This document shows, piece after piece, positions 61,152-64,000 of a stretch of DNA of 64,000 nt (its first letter is position 1; each line of letters opens with the position of its first letter). The position numbers and the translations under genes are program-made. This DNA comes from Kosakonia sacchari (GTDB taxonomy: Bacteria > Pseudomonadota > Gammaproteobacteria > Enterobacterales > Enterobacteriaceae). The notes beneath the pieces are model-generated. The model did no database searches and had not been told where the DNA came from. It was given only the letters and a program-made list of their open reading frames with translations. Location of the stretch: assembly GCA_900109485.1 (NCBI GenBank), contig FOAY01000004.1, positions 62,001 through 126,000 of the forward strand, in the 5' to 3' direction.

Positions 61152-61919
61152 TTATGCCTCACCCAGGTATGCGCGGATCACGTCCGGATTGTTACGGATC
61201 TCTTCCGGCGTCCCGTTCGCCAGCGGCGTACCCTGGTTCACCACATAAATCCTGTCGGAAATCCCCATCACCAGTTTCATATCGTGCTCAATCAGCAGAA
61301 TGGTGGTGTTGTGGTTGTTGCGCAGCTCGACGATCAGTTCGTCCAGCTCTTTGGTCTCTTTCGGGTTCAGACCGGCCGCCGGTTCGTCGAGCATCAGGAT
61401 CTCCGGCTGCGTTACCATGCAGCGGACGATCTCCAGACGACGCTGGTCGCCGTAAGCCAGGTTACTGGCCTGGCGGTTAGCGTGGGCTAACAAACCGATA
61501 CGCTCCAGCCACACTGCGGCGCGATCCAGCGCTTCACTTTGTGCGCGGCGGAACGCCGGGGTTTTCAGCAGGCCGGAGAAGACGCCGGTTTTCAGTTGCT
61601 GATGCTGGCCGACCAGCAGGTTCTCAATCACCGTCATTTCACGGAACAGGCGCACGTGCTGGAAAGTACGCACCACGCCCATCCGCGCGATTTGCTGACC
61701 CGGCAACCCTTCGAGGTGCTTATCACGCAGCATAATGGTGCCGCCGGTCGGTTTATAGAAACCGGTGAGGCAGTTAAATACGGTAGTTTTCCCCGCACCG
61801 TTCGGGCCAATCAGCGAAACGATCTCTTGTGGATGCAGATCCAGCGCGACGTTGTTCACCGCCAGCAGACCGCCGAAGCGCATCATCAGACCGTTTACGG
61901 ATAACAATGGCTGACTCAT
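61152..61919 (-). CDS. livG: Branched-chain amino acid ABC transporter ATPase LivG
   Basis: A 255-residue ABC ATPase. Walker A is [17 protein letters not shown], the signature region is [16 protein letters not shown], and Walker B is [13 protein letters not shown]. The ATG at 61919 ([15 protein letters not shown]) overlaps the livM stop by four bases, matching E. coli; an extended open frame upstream overlaps livM. It forms the nucleotide-binding pair with LivF. Confidence 0.97.
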   Translation of the reverse strand: MSQPLLSVNGLMMRFGGLLAVNNVALDLHPQEIVSLIGPNGAGKTTVFNCLTGFYKPTGGTIMLRDKHLEGLPGQQIARMGVVRTFQHVRLFREMTVIENLLVGQHQQLKTGVFSGLLKTPAFRRAQSEALDRAAVWLERIGLLAHANRQASNLAYGDQRRLEIVRCMVTQPEILMLDEPAAGLNPKETKELDELIVELRNNHNTTILLIEHDMKLVMGISDRIYVVNQGTPLANGTPEEIRNNPDVIRAYLGEA

Positions 61920-63193
61920 GCCTGCTCTCCTTTCGCTTGCCCGTTTTTCAATTTCAACTGCGGACGGGTCATCGGCAGCAAGCCTTGCGGACGCCAAATC
62001 ATCATCAGTACCATCAAACCACCCAGCATCAACATGCTGTATTCATTGAAATCACGCATCAGCTCGCGGGAAACCACCAGCAGGATGGCCGCGAGAATAA
62101 CCGCAAACTGCGAACCCATACCGCCCAGTACCACGATCGCCAGCACAAAGGCTGACTCGGCAAAGGTGAAGGATTCCGGGCTGACAAAACCCTGGCGGGC
62201 AGCGAACAGCGTTCCGGCAAAACCGGCAAACGCGGCGCTGATGGTAAAGGCGGTCAGCTTGATGCGCGTTGGATTCAGGCCCAGCGAACGGCAGGCGATT
62301 TCATCTTCACGCAGCGCTTCCCACGCGCGGCCTAGCGGCATACGCAGCAGGCGATTAATGACAAATAGCGTGACCACAACCAGCAACAGCGCAACCAGAT
62401 AGAGGAAAACCACGCGGTCGTTCGGATCATAGGGCACATGGAAGAAGTTGCTGAAGGTATCCCAGCCGCCTTCACGCGCGGTACGGCTGAACTCCAGGCC
62501 GAACAGCGTCGGTTTCGGGATCTGGCTGATGCCGTTCGGGCCGCCGGTAATTTCGGTGTTATTCAGCAGCAGGATACGCACGATTTCACCGAAGCCGAGC
62601 GTCACAATCGCCAGATAGTCGCCGCGCAGACGCAGCACCGGGAAGCCCAGCAGGAACCCGGCAGCCGCGGAAACCAGCCCCGCCAGCGGCAGGCAAGTCC
62701 AGAAACCCAGCCCGTAATAGTGGTTCAACAGCGCGAAGGTATAGGCGCCGATGGCGTAAAAACCGCCGTAGCCCAGCACCAGCAGACCGGAAAGCCCCAC
62801 CACGACGTTCAGCCCAAGACCGAGGATGATATAAATCATCGTCATGGTGGCAATATCCACCGTCCCGCGCGACACCACAAACGGCCACGCCACGGCGATA
62901 ACCAGCAGCGCCAGCAGGAACAGCTTCTGTTTTACCGTTGAGCCATCAATCGCTGGCAGAACGAATTTCGGACCGGAAACGCCGCGCAGGCCTTTCTGTA
63001 TCAGCGGACGCAGCAACTGGAAGAAAAAGACCACCGCAGTGCCGATAATGATCCACTGCCAGCGGATATCCGCCGCCGTGTTCACCACCAGTTTGGTGCC
63101 ATCCAGCTCAAGCTGGACACCCATAAAGACGCCAGCCAGCACGAAGAACATCGCGGCGGAAAGCAGCGCCATCGCAAAATGCATCGGTTTCAT
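61916..63193 (-). CDS. livM: Branched-chain amino acid ABC transporter permease LivM
   Basis: A 425-residue permease with about eight to ten helices. The family region [19 protein letters not shown] and the coupling segment [23 protein letters not shown] are visible. It forms the pore with LivH. Its start overlaps the livH stop by four bases (ATGA). Length equals E. coli LivM. Confidence 0.96.
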   Translation of the reverse strand: MKPMHFAMALLSAAMFFVLAGVFMGVQLELDGTKLVVNTAADIRWQWIIIGTAVVFFFQLLRPLIQKGLRGVSGPKFVLPAIDGSTVKQKLFLLALLVIAVAWPFVVSRGTVDIATMTMIYIILGLGLNVVVGLSGLLVLGYGGFYAIGAYTFALLNHYYGLGFWTCLPLAGLVSAAAGFLLGFPVLRLRGDYLAIVTLGFGEIVRILLLNNTEITGGPNGISQIPKPTLFGLEFSRTAREGGWDTFSNFFHVPYDPNDRVVFLYLVALLLVVVTLFVINRLLRMPLGRAWEALREDEIACRSLGLNPTRIKLTAFTISAAFAGFAGTLFAARQGFVSPESFTFAESAFVLAIVVLGGMGSQFAVILAAILLVVSRELMRDFNEYSMLMLGGLMVLMMIWRPQGLLPMTRPQLKLKNGQAKGEQA

Positions 63194-64000
63194 ACTTTTT
63201 CCACCTCCGGGCGGCCGAGGATACCGGTAGGCATCACCAGCAGCACCACGATCAACAGCGCGAACGAGACCACATCTTTATATTCCGTACTGAGATACGC
63301 AGAGCAGAGCGATTCGGTAACGCCGAGGATCAGCCCGCCGATCATCGCGCCAGGAATGCTGCCGATACCGCCCAGCACCGCTGCGGTGAACGCCTTCATC
63401 CCGGCCATAAAGCCGATGTAGGGGTTAATCACGCCGTAGAACTGGCCCAGCAACACGCCAGCCACCGCCGCCATTGCCGCACCGATCACGAAGGTCAGCG
63501 CGATAACGCGGTCAGTGTTAATCCCCAGCAAGCTGGCCATTTTCAGGTCTTCTGCACAGGCGCGGCAGGCGCGGCCCATACGGGAGTAGCGGATAAACAG
63601 CGTCAGCGCCAGCATCGCCACGAAAGTCACAATCCAGATGACCAACTGCATGGTGGTGATGGAAGCAGAGAAGTTTTCGCTGCTGCCGACAATCCACTGG
63701 CCGTTGAACAGGCTCGGCAGCGCCACATCGCGCGAACCTTCGGTCAGGCTGACGTAGTTTTGCAGGAAAATGGACATGCCGATGGCGGAGATCAGCGCAA
63801 TCAGGCGCTTGGAGTTGCGCACCGGGCGATAGGCCACCCGTTCGATGCTCCAGCCGTAGGCGCTGGCGATCACGATGGCGCCAACAAAACCGGCGGCGAC
63901 CAGCAGCCAGCTGCTGTCGATGCCCATCATCATCAGCGCGGCGATGATCATAAAGGAGACATAGCTACCGATCATGTAAACCTCGCCGTGGGCGAAGTTG
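63190..64000 (-). CDS. livH: Branched-chain amino acid ABC transporter permease LivH, 5' end outside window
   Basis: The frame runs from its stop at 63190 to the window edge without a natural start; E. coli LivH has 308 residues and about 270 are present here. [11 protein letters not shown] at 63975 is internal, preceded by the conserved NFAHGEVY. The coupling loop segment [19 protein letters not shown] is intact. It pairs with LivM. Upstream liv genes lie beyond the window. Confidence 0.96.
   Translation of the reverse strand, partial: NFAHGEVYMIGSYVSFMIIAALMMMGIDSSWLLVAAGFVGAIVIASAYGWSIERVAYRPVRNSKRLIALISAIGMSIFLQNYVSLTEGSRDVALPSLFNGQWIVGSSENFSASITTMQLVIWIVTFVAMLALTLFIRYSRMGRACRACAEDLKMASLLGINTDRVIALTFVIGAAMAAVAGVLLGQFYGVINPYIGFMAGMKAFTAAVLGGIGSIPGAMIGGLILGVTESLCSAYLSTEYKDVVSFALLIVVLLVMPTGILGRPEVEKV

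Overview
The window comes from the chromosome of a member of the Enterobacteriaceae. Almost every flanking gene reads as a close homologue of its Escherichia coli counterpart and in nearly the same order (tex-feoABC-bioH-gntX-nfuA-gntT-malQP-malT-glpRGE-glpD-glgPACXB-asd-yhgN-gntUKR-yhhWX-ryhB-yhhY-ggt-yhhA-ugpQCEAB-livFGMH). Protein divergence and several small gene-content differences (no yhgA between feoC and bioH, no rtc genes between malT and glpR) point to a relative such as Kosakonia, Enterobacter or Klebsiella rather than E. coli itself. The genus cannot be fixed from sequence reading alone.

Layout. 1-4950: the 3' part of tex and the ferrous iron uptake operon feoABC with FNR- and Fur-like sites. 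4984-8863: bioH, gntX, nfuA and the gluconate permease gntT with GntR-type operators. 9078-16856: maltodextrin genes malQ and malP and, divergently, their activator malT, with MalT boxes and a CRP site between. 16857-20545: glpR-glpG-glpE and divergent glpD. 20795-30245: the glycogen operon glgBXCAP, read on the minus strand. 30503-32378: asd and yhgN. 32457-33475: an inserted Fic-type toxin/antitoxin-like pair. 33539-36542: gntU, gntK, gntR. 36649-39325: yhhW, yhhX, the RyhB small RNA with its Fur box, and yhhY. 39361-41121: ggt interrupted by an in-frame amber codon. 41245-46625: yhhA and the ugp glycerol-phosphate uptake operon. 60437-64000: the liv branched-chain amino acid ABC transporter, whose livH is cut by the window end.

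The outstanding region is 46861-59920, a block of ten minus-strand genes inserted between ugpB and livF. Read 5' to 3' it encodes a lipoprotein membrane-fusion protein, an ABC ATPase, an ABC-2 permease, a UbiA-family prenyltransferase, a class I HMG-CoA reductase fused to an APH/choline-kinase-like kinase domain, a PEP-synthase/rifampin-phosphotransferase-like dikinase, a GNAT-like acyltransferase, an acyl-adenylate ligase, a CDP-alcohol phosphatidyltransferase and a CDP-archaeol-synthase-like CTP transferase. The genes are tightly spaced or overlap, so they look like one operon. The UbiA, CarS-like and CDP-alcohol transferase genes mirror three consecutive steps of archaeal ether-lipid synthesis, and the HMG-CoA reductase belongs to the eukaryotic/archaeal-type class. 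I infer that the operon builds and exports a phosphorylated, prenylated lipid-like small molecule. I do not recognise a described product for it, and the chemistry proposed here is inference.

Other points of note are the nonsense codon in ggt, a Fic protein whose core motif lacks the second arginine, RyhB (easily missed because it has no ORF), and tandem BIME/REP repeats beside gntT, glpD/glgP and ugpB/ugpA. No tRNA, rRNA, CRISPR array, insertion sequence or phage gene was seen.
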